DNA of 64,000 bases from Prorocentrum cordatum (lineage: Eukaryota > Sar > Dinophyceae > Prorocentrales > Prorocentraceae), in assembly GCA_963575745.1 (NCBI GenBank), contig CAUYUJ010017870.1:79001-143000 (forward strand), given 5' to 3'. The position numbers and the translations under genes are program-made. The notes below the pieces were generated by a model. It had not been told where the DNA came from. It did not search any database and worked only from the letters and a program-made list of their open reading frames with translations. Below, piece after piece: positions 55,961 through 64,000 of the stretch (positions within the stretch are counted from its first letter, which is position 1; each line of letters starts with the position of its first letter).

Positions 55961-56157
55961 AGGAAAATGCTCGGAACAAGTTCATTACATCCCAGGACAC
56001 GGGGGAATTCTGGATCTGGATTGTCAAGGGCTGCATGTGTCCCCTGTATGGATCTGCGCGTATGCTCGAGCAGCCCACTGCCACAGCGGCTCAGGGCATG
56101 AACAGTTTGAAACATCTTCAGTGCTATACGAAAACAATTGCACACTGTAAGACGTAG

Positions 56158-57075
56158 ATGGAATCCCACCAGCCCTCTGGGCGTAGGTGGCCTAACGTTG
56201 TTCCCCATTTCCAAAGCCCCTCTTCCATTCAGGGATGGGTACCCTCTCCCTCCCCTCCCTGATGGTTTTTGAGGGGCACGAGGGGTAGAGCGTCCAAGAT
56301 GGCCCAAGATAGCTCCAAGAGGACGTCCGATGCTCCAAGATGACCTCGAAGGCGGCTTAAGATACACAATGGTTCAAGGTGCGTCCGACATACCCCAAAA
56401 AGGTCCGACGAGGGCCACAAGACGGCTCCCTTCCTCAGGACCCCCCTCCCAAGAGACCAACATCCTTCAACTGCCCAAGGAAATTCAATGATGCCTGCCT
56501 TTTTGCCATTCCACTTCCGATGCGCTTTTGAGGCCTCACGATTGCCCCAAGATGGCCCAAAACATATCCAAGAGTGGCCCAAGAGGCCACCCCAAACGGC
56601 CCCAGGAGCGCCAAAGATCGGCCGCCCAAAAGCGCCTCGAGAGCGCCCCGAGAGACGATGTTGATGGCCCCAGGTGGGAGGATGCAAATCGAGGACCCCA
56701 CCTCCTTAGATCGATAGCCTACAAGACGGCCGGAAGAGGCCCTTCAGGGCTCCCAAGAAGGCCCCAAGAGGGCCCCAGGACGGCCCCAAGAGCGCCCAGA
56801 AGCGCCACACGAGGGCCACAAGAGGCGGTACGTCTCCTCATCCTCTTCCTGCTCCTCCTCCTCCTCCTCCTCTTCCTCCTCATCCTCCTCCGCCTCCTCT
56901 TCCTCCTCCCATCGCCCCTTCCCACGTGCCCCGGGGATGGCCCGATGAGGCCCTCCAAAACCAATCATCCTGGTTGTCCGCTTCGTTTCACATATGTGTC
57001 TCTTCCCGTCCCTCGTCCCGTCAACTCTCATCGGCAACATTTCTGCACGGGCTGGTGGGGATACGCGAAGCGTGA
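56158..57075. mobile_element. Non-autonomous element with CCAAGATGGC-repeat core, copy 2
   Basis: The left end is AATCCCACCAGCCCTCTGGG and the right end is GGGCTGGTGGGGATACGCGA, inverted over about 12 bp. The core has CCAAGATGGCCCAAGAT units and a CCT run at 56830-56910. Parallel to 19312-20372. Confidence 0.6.
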
Positions 57076-57379
57076 TTGGCCGACAAATTTTTGAGGCCAG
57101 ACCAGAACTCCTGCTCTGGTACTGCCGTTATTCGCACCGCAGCTCTAGCGATGATGCGGAGCAGGGTAACGGTTACGACAGCCATGACACGAACGAGAAG
57201 AGATAGCGACTGGATCATGGCGCTATACCATGCTCGATACATCCTCGAAAAAAGACCCAGTGCAACTCACGTTCGATCGATGCTGCGTTGCCATGCGCGG
57301 CCTTCCCGTCAATTGCATGCAACTTCGTATGGCGAACATCCGAGCAACATCAGAACACTGAACCCGATGTGGTGATACA
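57076..57379. other. Spacer
   Basis: Nothing was recognised. Confidence 0.35.
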
Positions 57380-57565
57380 TACCCGTCGGTCGGAAGAAAG
57401 GGTAACACACATGAAGTAGGAACGCGTGCGAAGTATATTGAGTTTCGCCCGCCCCCTGAAGAGGAGAGATGAGGGAAAAGCGCTCAACTCTTGAAGTAGG
57501 AAGGCGCTTGAAGCAGATTGGAATCAGAATACACCAAATTACCGACTTCCAGCGACCGGCGAGTA
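57380..57565. mobile_element. MITE-like element with TACCCGTCGGTCG ends, copy 2
   Basis: It starts TACCCGTCGGTCGGAAG and ends with the inverse (CAGCGACCGGCGAGTA). The internal GAAGTAGGAA motif is duplicated as in copy 1 at 6318-6503. Confidence 0.65.
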
Positions 57566-58080
57566 TGGGTGTGCGAGCACATCACCCTGGAAATGGCCAC
57601 CAGTCTGTTGACTGGACCGGCTCGGTTCTTTACATGACCTCATGGCAGAAGCCAGGGAAGCAGGGCTGGCGCTTGCGACTGGGACCATGGTCTCCTTGGC
57701 CCTGTCCTCTTCGGGCTGCGTGCACATCTGAGCGCCAAGGCGAGAATGCGGAGAGATACTGAAAAAAAAATACCAATGCGGATCTGAACAAGAAACGGTG
57801 ACAGCGGACCACTACACCGCGAACCATTGCCGATTCCTGATGGGAAGATGCTGGCTCCGATCCCTCCATGATGAATTTTACAACAAAGGTACACATTGTA
57901 GTCAGTACATGAAGCGATCAGAAGAAATTCGCACTGATGAGAACACAAATATAACCCCGCGACAAAGGAGAGAGCGCGCTTCACGGGCGCTTGCCTTGAG
58001 AACATTCGGCGGCGCGTTTCGAACCGGGGGGTGCGCTCCCCCCCAACACTCGGCGCCGTCGATCAGAACCATGGGGGATC
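57566..58080. other. Spacer without recognised genes
   Basis: Nothing was recognised on either strand. Confidence 0.35.
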
Positions 58081-58089
58081 TCCTCCCCC

Positions 58090-58365
58090 TACCACCTCCC
58101 CCCCTCCCGAGGCCCCCCCCTTCCCAAGGGGTGGGGGGTTCAAACCCACCCCCCCCTGGCGCTGGCGCCGGCGCCGGCGCCCGCGGCCGCCAGCAGCGCC
58201 GACGGCGGGGACGCAGCGACGATGACCAGAGGCAGCCCAGGAAAGGGGGGGGTCCAAACCCCCCCCCTTGCCCCCCCCCATCCGCGCAGGCGCTGGCGCC
58301 GGCGCTGGCGGCGGCCAGCAGCGCCGACGGCGGGGACGCAACGACGATTACCAGAGAGGGCCCAG
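58090..58365. repeat. Two direct copies of a 125-bp unit
   Basis: CAGCAGCGCCGACGGCGGGG begins at 58191 and again at 58316, preceded in both by GGCGCTGGCGCCGGCGC and a poly-C stretch. Confidence 0.8.
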
Positions 58366-58695
58366 AGGCCGCAGAGGGAACACGCAAATCGCAATATCGA
58401 GCCCTCGCCCCCCAGAAGCCACCGAGAGGCCCTTAGGAAGGTCCACGAGGCTTCACAAGCTCCTCAGACGCCCCCGAAACCCTTCAGACGAGACCTCAAG
58501 AGGCATCCATTAGAACTCAGACCCAAAGCCAGAACACTGCGGCGGGAAGAGCCGGAGGCCACACCACCACCACCACCACCACCACCACAACCACCACCTG
58601 TGATTGGCCGGGGCGCCAGGCATCAACGGATGATGATGCCGCTCGGCCCGGGCCAGATCGTTTTCTCAGCTCGGAGGTCCCTGAACTCCGGGCGT
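58366..58695. other. Spacer with a CCA microsatellite
   Basis: A CACCACCACC run lies at 58560-58600. Nothing else was recognised. Confidence 0.4.
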
Positions 58696-58716
58696 CTTGA
58701 GCCAACGTGGGTACGG
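58696..58716 (-). other. Degraded second spliced-leader copy
   Basis: On the minus strand CCGTACCCACGTTGGCTCAA plus a final G matches the spliced leader at 18 of 21 positions, with differences only in the middle. The base after it is A, not the GT of an SL RNA gene. It may be an old leader relic, but downstream minus-strand sequence gave no protein I recognise. Confidence 0.5.
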
Positions 58717-58938
58717 CGCTTTGACCTCACCCCTCTCCGCATGACAGTGCACATGCTGCTGCACAACATCATGGGAGGATGCATGAGACGACGAGGCAGC
58801 CGGAGTCCAGCCACACTCGCCGCATCGCACGTCCTCGGGACCAGAACCGGGAGGCGGCCAGAATCCAGCCACACCCCTGGTTCCGAGATTCAGGACTGCT
58901 GCGCCATCGGACCTGTTATCACGTCGCGCAGCGGCGGG

Positions 58939-58995
58939 GCGACCACTTTTTGGGAAAATGGTCGCCGGGCGCAGTTTGTCCCAAAAAGTGGTCGC
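58939..58995. repeat. Perfect 17-bp inverted repeat
   Basis: GCGACCACTTTTTGGGA at 58939-58955 is exactly inverted at 58979-58995, with ATGGTCGCC between them. Confidence 0.85.
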
Positions 58996-59265
58996 ATCGT
59001 GTCGTCTCGTACCACGAATTGAGGAGGAAACTAATTACTTATCACATTTGGTATGTACATACGAGGCCTATTGAAAAAATGCATTGGTAATCATTTCGCC
59101 GCTTGGTGAGGTGATGAACGCCTCAGGTGCCAGACAGAAATTGCTGCAGCATCTGTGGCATCATTTCACACCCCCCTTGGCCCTGTCGCTCAGAACCTCC
59201 TCGGCCCGAGCTCAGGCCGCAGGCCGCAAGTGCGAGAAGACGAACATCTCATCGCGGGTTGCTGG
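58996..59265. other. Sequence downstream of copia pol
   Basis: This would hold the 3' untranslated region and any LTR of the copia element. I see no second copy of it in the window, so an LTR cannot be shown. Confidence 0.3.
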
Positions 59266-59268
59266 CCC

Positions 59269-61014
59269 TCAGCGCTCGGCGGCGCGCCTCAGGCCGATGC
59301 GCACCCTCGCCTCGGCAAAGGGCGCGGGGTTGAGGGACTTGGTGAAGAAGTCGCCCTTGTGCGTGGCTGTCGCGTGGTACTCCACGTCGAGAGCGGCCTC
59401 TGGATCGTTGTAGATCTCGTGCATGGCCCCAATAGAGCACCTATGGGTTCGTGAAAGACACCGCAGACGCTTAGAATATCCTTTCTTGATGGCCTGTATC
59501 GCTTGCGTGTTATCGACACGGCAATCGACAGGAACGAGGGCGCATAGCATGTCCGAGATCAGCGTCTGCACCGGCAGAGCGCAATGCCGCACCGCCGAGC
59601 TCATGCTGACGGTCTCGGACTCGGCACTGCTACTGCTGGTCGCTGTTTGGTGCGACACTTTCCACGTCAGTGGGAAGCAGTTCCCCGACTCGATGCCCAC
59701 CAGTTCACAATACAAGCCACTTGTGCTCTTGGTCGTGGTGCTGTCGCCGTTCCAATCGGCGTCGGGCCATATTCGAACTGCCAAATGCTCAAGGTCACTT
59801 GGGCTAAGCTGGCCAACCAGCTCAAGATCATGATGCTCCGCCACATACGACATGAAGCGAATCAACGCCACATCGTCTGTAACAGTCCATCTTGTCACCC
59901 GACTGCACATCCTCTGGATTGCAACCGACAAATCTGGCCGGCATACCAGTGAGGGATACAGGCCTGAGGCGACGTAGCTAGCGGCCGACGCCTGGAACAC
60001 GCCTGGCTCGTCGTCCGCCGCGTTGTAGTCGCCATCTGCGGGGTGCGGCGCGGTCACCTTCCGCAGCGCCCCTTTGAACTCCAGCCTGAGCTTGTCCACC
60101 AGGTTGCGGAGGTACCCGCTCATGCTGGTGGCGACTGTTCGGACCTTCAGCGGCTCCGCGGGGTCTGCGCAGTCAAAATGGTAACGGGCGCCCAGGTAGC
60201 GCAGCACCTCCGCGTACGCCTCCTGGAACACAATGTGCTGCCCGAGCTCGTACCAGTGCTTCTTGGCGTTCGTCGGCGTTGCCGCGAGCAAGAAGTCGTC
60301 CACGTAGATCACCATAATGCTGCCATCGGTGTGCAGCCAGATGCTGTGCCAACCCTCGACCTTCCTCCATCCGGTCATCTCCACGATGAACACGGCGTCG
60401 GTGTGTGACTCCCAAATATTCCCACTCTTGGGATGTCCTGGGAGCGCGTACACCAGGGGGACAGCTGGTCGATGGTACTTTGGCTGCTTGCGCTCACGAT
60501 CGTAAAACCAGCTGTCTGGCCACCAGTCCTTGGGAAGCTCAACAAGGTTCATGATGGCTGGGTCGGTCTCCATCGCTGCCTGGAGGTATGCCTGGTACGC
60601 GTCGCGGTAGGTGCAACTCATGTTGGTCAGCATCGCCACGGCAAATGCGCACCTGGCCGCAATCAGGCTCGCAGGGCTGTTGGAAACATCTTCAAAGATT
60701 TCGTATGCACTCCGACCCGTTATGGTCCATATGTTGCTTCCTTGGAAGACCGCCCTGGCTCTGCAACGCCATTTGTCCTCGGCCATCTCGCTGTTCTTGC
60801 AGCCCAGGATGACGAAGACGCGGCCTACAACGACGTCACTGTACGAGCCGTCGGCCATCCAGTCGCTCAGGCTGCGGACCTTGCTCATGTCCCAGGTGCC
60901 TCTGTTTCGGTGCCCCTCGAGCTCCGCCTCGATCGCCGCCTTGGCCTTGTCAGTCTTAGCCTCCTGCGACTTCATGTGTACGAGCCTAGTAATAAGGCAA
61001 CACCACAACGGCAT
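59269..61014 (-). CDS. pol: Copia reverse transcriptase and RNase H
   Basis: This part copies element RNA into DNA and degrades the RNA strand. About residues 35-250 form the reverse transcriptase (RVT_2 family): YRDAYQAYLQA (Asp138) and IYVDDFLLAA with the catalytic Asp pair at 239-240. ASYVASGLYPSLVCRPDLS (346-364) is the usual copia link. RNase H follows with PDADWNG (418-424), SSSAESETVS (Glu465), VDNTQAIQAIKKG (Asp501) and THKGDFFTKSLNP. All catalytic residues expected are present. The frame begins directly after a TAA that is in frame with the upstream segment. Conserved reverse-transcriptase text starts near residue 15, so the ATG at 61014 may not be a natural start. Confidence 0.9.
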   Translation of the reverse strand: MPLWCCLITRLVHMKSQEAKTDKAKAAIEAELEGHRNRGTWDMSKVRSLSDWMADGSYSDVVVGRVFVILGCKNSEMAEDKWRCRARAVFQGSNIWTITGRSAYEIFEDVSNSPASLIAARCAFAVAMLTNMSCTYRDAYQAYLQAAMETDPAIMNLVELPKDWWPDSWFYDRERKQPKYHRPAVPLVYALPGHPKSGNIWESHTDAVFIVEMTGWRKVEGWHSIWLHTDGSIMVIYVDDFLLAATPTNAKKHWYELGQHIVFQEAYAEVLRYLGARYHFDCADPAEPLKVRTVATSMSGYLRNLVDKLRLEFKGALRKVTAPHPADGDYNAADDEPGVFQASAASYVASGLYPSLVCRPDLSVAIQRMCSRVTRWTVTDDVALIRFMSYVAEHHDLELVGQLSPSDLEHLAVRIWPDADWNGDSTTTKSTSGLYCELVGIESGNCFPLTWKVSHQTATSSSSAESETVSMSSAVRHCALPVQTLISDMLCALVPVDCRVDNTQAIQAIKKGYSKRLRCLSRTHRCSIGAMHEIYNDPEAALDVEYHATATHKGDFFTKSLNPAPFAEARVRIGLRRAAER

Positions 61015-61505
61015 TTAAGGAGGGCCTGGAAGCAGCACGCGCTCCATGATGCGCTCCGGGAGCGTGCATGGCATCGCCTTGAGAGTACTTGGTTCCAGAG
61101 CCTTCCAAATCAGATTCGCCATCATCGGCGTGTATCTGGCGCTGGCAGCCGCAATCTTGCCGCGGCACTCCACGAAGCTCTGCTCTTGGATGCTATTGGG
61201 AGGGTCGGAGTAAAGCGCTAGTTCGATAGGGATCCCAGAGTGTGTCGTAGCGATCATCCACCTCTTCTTGATGAAGACTTGCTGCGTCGTGCCCTGGATG
61301 CTCTTGTCGAAAGACATCCCCACGGCAGCGGTGGAGACGTAAAAATCAACGGCCCCCCGTCGAGTCAGCATGTCAACAACCCCCGGGTCCTGCACCAACC
61401 AATCTCGTTCTGCGCACTCCCAAGAAAACGTGTTGTCCGTCCTGCTCACGTGTTCGCAAATCTGGATGGCTGCATCGATGAGCTTGCTGTTGAGGCTCCG
61501 GGGTC
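61015..61505 (-). CDS. pol: Copia pol linker segment before the reverse transcriptase
   Basis: This short frame includes SKLIDAAIQICEHV, FSWECAERDWLVQDPGV and FYVSTAAVGMSFDKS and ends PERIMERVLLPGPP at a TAA (61017-61015). It continues an extra domain (SIPCMSGCPRRI just upstream in the integrase frame) that I recall from dinoflagellate copia polyproteins and do not know from plant or yeast elements. It joins the integrase frame by a one-base shift near 61500 and the reverse-transcriptase frame across the stop without a shift. Confidence 0.65.
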
Positions 61506-64000
61506 GTGCTGGTGATCCTCCGGGGGCACCCAGACATGCACGGGATGCTGATCCAAGCGTGCACCTCCACCTCGTGAAGGACGCAAAACCTGATCAAGCC
61601 ATGAATCGCACGCTTTGTTGACTTCAGTAATAAGTCATCCCTGGCGGTGATGCGCACCGCAAGGCACTGCTCCTGGACAGCTGCGCTGAGTTCGCTGTCC
61701 GCGGAGCATCCCAACTCCAACAAGGCGAGGTGCGTCGCTGACGGGCGCAGCGCCATCGCAGGGCATGCTGGCTGAGGAATCCGATCGCTCAGCTCGAGGG
61801 TCGCGGTGTCCTTCTCCACGTCGCTCCCTGGCGGCCTGGGGCACTCGGCAATCGGAGTTATACCTCTCGCGACTGCTGCCAGGGGAGTGGCCGGTGCAAC
61901 CGCGCCCTTTCGTTTGGCCTGTAACCAAGCAGACCGTCTGGCCTCCTGCGCCGCGAAGCCCGGAGCATCGACTCGCTCCCACTCTGCGCGGAGCTCCTTC
62001 TGAGCAGCTCTCCCGATGCCAACCCACGCCTCGGGTTCGCATGTTGGCGGGCGTCGTGACCATGGCGGCACGTGTACCAGGCGGACTCTGTCGCCGCGCC
62101 CGAACCTGTCGACCCGCCAGCCCGGGGGAGCAGTTCCCCCCTCGACGATCGCGATCTCAGGCTGGATGTCGTCGACGGCCTTCTGAGCCTCCACCACGTC
62201 GGCGCCCACTGGCTGGAAGTCGCCAGCCGGCGCAACGACCTCAAGCTGCACCTCGTCGCCGTGGATATCGGGCTCCAGAGCCAGCACGTGGCCCAGAGGC
62301 ACGCTCGAGTCGAACTTGGCGGCGTTCTCCTTCCACATCCCGTCGAAAAACTCCGCCTCCGTGTCGACGTCGCCCTTCTCCTCCAGGATCTCCGAGGAAC
62401 CGCTGTCGTCAACGACGTGGGGCATCGGCGGCGTCTTGTCGACCACGGCTCCGTGGATCGCCAGGCGCTGCTTGATGGGGAACGTGACGTCCTCTGGGAA
62501 CACCACGTCGACCGTCCTTCGGATGGCCGCCTTGGAGGCTCGACTCTCCGAGGTGAACCTCGACAGAGGGGCGACCCCGTAGCTGGATGCCCATCTCCCC
62601 CCTGGCCCGATGGTGACCTCGATCAGCACGGCGGGCACGAGCCGCGACTGCAGCTTGTCATGCTGCGGTTCCGCTCCCTGCTGCGGCACTGGCCGGTGCG
62701 GGCGGAACAGCACGAGGGCGCCGAAGGCGTGCTGCTTGTACGGTGCAGGCGCGCCGTGCCTCCTGAGGTATGGGGTCATGCCGTCCTTCCCGATCATGAA
62801 CCCGTTCCACATGGCGACCCAGAAGAGCAGCGCCATCGCCCACCACGCCTCGTCGAGGCCTGACTGGATGAGCAAGGCCCTCGTGCCCTCCGACGTCCGA
62901 TTCGTTCTTTCCGCCTTCAGGGCGTGCCGCCACGGCGCGGACGTGAAGTGCGCCAGAGGTCGCAGTGACCGCACCTGACGAGATGCGGCCAGGAACTCAG
63001 CTGCTCGATCAGACCACCACCTCCAAATTGTAGGGGGCACCTCGTCGTACCGATGGATCAGCTCCACCACCACGCTGGCCTCCTTGGAGTTCGAGGGCAC
63101 AGCGCCGAGAAACATGGTGAGGTCGTCCGTAAGCATCAACGCGCGCTGCGCCGTCTTGAAGGCCTGGGTGCCACGGCGGATCTCCAGCCAGTCGATGTGC
63201 AGCATCGCCCCGAACGGCTTGTCGATGGCATCCTGGCCAGTGACGTGCACCATGGGCTCCGAGCGCCGGAGCTTATACTTATGCAGGTGCTTCGCGTCGT
63301 CGCAAATCGGGCACCCCTTCATGCGGGGCAGGTGTATGCTCTGGTGCTCGGGTGCGTGCGCGCCTGGGCAAGGACTGCAGTAGTCCTGCCCCTCGTCCTT
63401 GGCGTCCACCTGCGAGACCTCGAACTTGGAGTCGTTGGCGATGATGTCGGCCACGACGTCGTGCTCCGTCCTGTCGGCCATGTCCAACACTCTCTGGACG
63501 TCTGCCAGGAGAGTCCGCTCGGAGTCATCTGCTGCGCCAAGCTCTTCTGGTATCGGTGGGATGCTGGGCTCGATGTTGACGACGCTCTCCTGCCGCCGCT
63601 CGAGGTCGGGCGCGGCCGGCGCGAGCGCCGCAGCTGCCACTGCGATCGCGTGTCGTCCTCGCCCAGGCCGTCGACAGCGAACGAACGGCACGAAATTCTC
63701 GTCCACCTCGACCTCGCATGGCACCCCGGACGGCGAGATGAAGGGTGGCTTTTCCGCGTAGGGCAACCAATAGAAGCCGAAGCCCTTCTCCGCGCAACGT
63801 CGCCCAAGTGCCAAGGCATTGGGCGTGTCTGGGAGGACATGCGCCGTGATCGTTTCACCGATGGGCGCGAGGTCGGTAGTGACGGTCTCGATCGAGTCGA
63901 CAATCCCCCCTGCTGACCACATGGCCGTGGCGACGTCCGACTTGCCCTTGGAGCCGGCGACCCTGGGATTGGCTACGTCGAGGGCGGCTGCCGTGTCGAG
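61373..64000 (-). CDS. pol: Copia integrase with end of protease, partial
   Basis: The frame is open to the window edge. The first part (HVLPDTPNALALGRRCAEKG and FISPSGVPCEVEVDENFVPF) matches the region right after the aspartic protease core, whose active site would lie outside the window. A zinc-binding motif follows (H193, H197, C204, C207, counted from the ATG at 63922). The integrase core has D244 (LHIDWLE), D305 (WWSDRAAEF) and E345 (TNRTSEGTRALL), the DDE set with usual spacing. After that come SESRASKAAIRRTVDVVF and, near the end, CSADSELSAAVQEQCLAVRI and SIPCMSGCP of the extra domain. Sense text ends near 61500; the last 40 residues are out of frame. Confidence 0.88.
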   Translation of the reverse strand, partial: LDTAAALDVANPRVAGSKGKSDVATAMWSAGGIVDSIETVTTDLAPIGETITAHVLPDTPNALALGRRCAEKGFGFYWLPYAEKPPFISPSGVPCEVEVDENFVPFVRCRRPGRGRHAIAVAAAALAPAAPDLERRQESVVNIEPSIPPIPEELGAADDSERTLLADVQRVLDMADRTEHDVVADIIANDSKFEVSQVDAKDEGQDYCSPCPGAHAPEHQSIHLPRMKGCPICDDAKHLHKYKLRRSEPMVHVTGQDAIDKPFGAMLHIDWLEIRRGTQAFKTAQRALMLTDDLTMFLGAVPSNSKEASVVVELIHRYDEVPPTIWRWWSDRAAEFLAASRQVRSLRPLAHFTSAPWRHALKAERTNRTSEGTRALLIQSGLDEAWWAMALLFWVAMWNGFMIGKDGMTPYLRRHGAPAPYKQHAFGALVLFRPHRPVPQQGAEPQHDKLQSRLVPAVLIEVTIGPGGRWASSYGVAPLSRFTSESRASKAAIRRTVDVVFPEDVTFPIKQRLAIHGAVVDKTPPMPHVVDDSGSSEILEEKGDVDTEAEFFDGMWKENAAKFDSSVPLGHVLALEPDIHGDEVQLEVVAPAGDFQPVGADVVEAQKAVDDIQPEIAIVEGGTAPPGWRVDRFGRGDRVRLVHVPPWSRRPPTCEPEAWVGIGRAAQKELRAEWERVDAPGFAAQEARRSAWLQAKRKGAVAPATPLAAVARGITPIAECPRPPGSDVEKDTATLELSDRIPQPACPAMALRPSATHLALLELGCSADSELSAAVQEQCLAVRITARDDLLLKSTKRAIHGLIRFCVLHEVEVHAWISIPCMSGCPRRITSTTPEPQQQAHRCSHPDLRTREQDGQHVFLGVRRTRLVGAGPGGC

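Larger units (their letters stand above)
59266..64000 (-). mobile_element. Ty1/copia-type retrotransposon, partial
   Basis: On the minus strand the order is end of protease, integrase, extra dinoflagellate-type domain, reverse transcriptase, RNase H. Integrase before reverse transcriptase is the copia order. Gag and the start of protease lie beyond position 64000. One frameshift near 61500 and one in-frame stop at 61017-61015 separate the pol parts. Confidence 0.88.

Overview
The window reads as nuclear DNA of a dinoflagellate. The most specific evidence is an exact 22-base match, on the minus strand at 1836-1857, to the spliced leader that dinoflagellates trans-splice onto their mRNAs. A degraded second copy (18 of 21 bases) lies at 58696-58716. 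The base composition is GC-rich, no conventional dense gene set is visible, and both the retroelement fragments and the heavy load of short repeats fit this group. No bacterial operons, rRNA genes or tRNA genes were recognised. The species cannot be named from this sequence.

Layout. 1-1860 holds a minus-strand, spliced-leader-tagged gene copy that encodes an Ala/Pro/Gly-rich protein and runs off the left edge. 2.7-5.1 kb is the 5' half of a LINE (ORF1 plus endonuclease, no reverse transcriptase). 5.1-9.5 kb is repeat-rich, with four kinds of short dispersed element. 9.5-10.7 kb is a broken gag-like gene. 10.7-23 kb is mostly non-coding, with several palindromic MITE-like elements. 23.2-27.7 kb is a large duplicated block built of TCTTGGGGCC-like repeats. 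29.4-32.9 kb is an 18-bp repeat array split by a 5'-truncated LINE carrying an RNase H domain. 33.7-34.4 kb has an unrecognised coding stretch. 35.7-37.1 kb is a terminal-inverted-repeat element that contains a 101-bp satellite. 38.3-43.1 kb is microsatellite, a related satellite and two MITEs. 44.6-49.2 kb holds a 152-bp satellite, about 900 bp of GA repeat and a 90-bp satellite. 49.5-59.2 kb is another mixture of hairpin elements, a LINE 3' fragment and simple repeats. 59.3-64.0 kb is a Ty1/copia pol gene on the minus strand, open at the right edge.

How it fits together. Almost every recognisable protein belongs to a retroelement (one copia pol, three LINE fragments, one gag-like fragment), and all of these show frameshifts, stops or truncation. 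The only candidate host-derived gene with a recognised mRNA signature is the spliced-leader-tagged copy at the left edge, best explained as an mRNA copied back into the genome. The rest is non-coding. The unusual theme is the number of short palindromic (foldback) elements: more than a dozen copies in at least nine sequence types, one of which has captured or grown a satellite array.

Limits. All matches were made by eye without database searches. Repeat boundaries are good to about 10 bp where an end motif is given and to about 50 bp otherwise.
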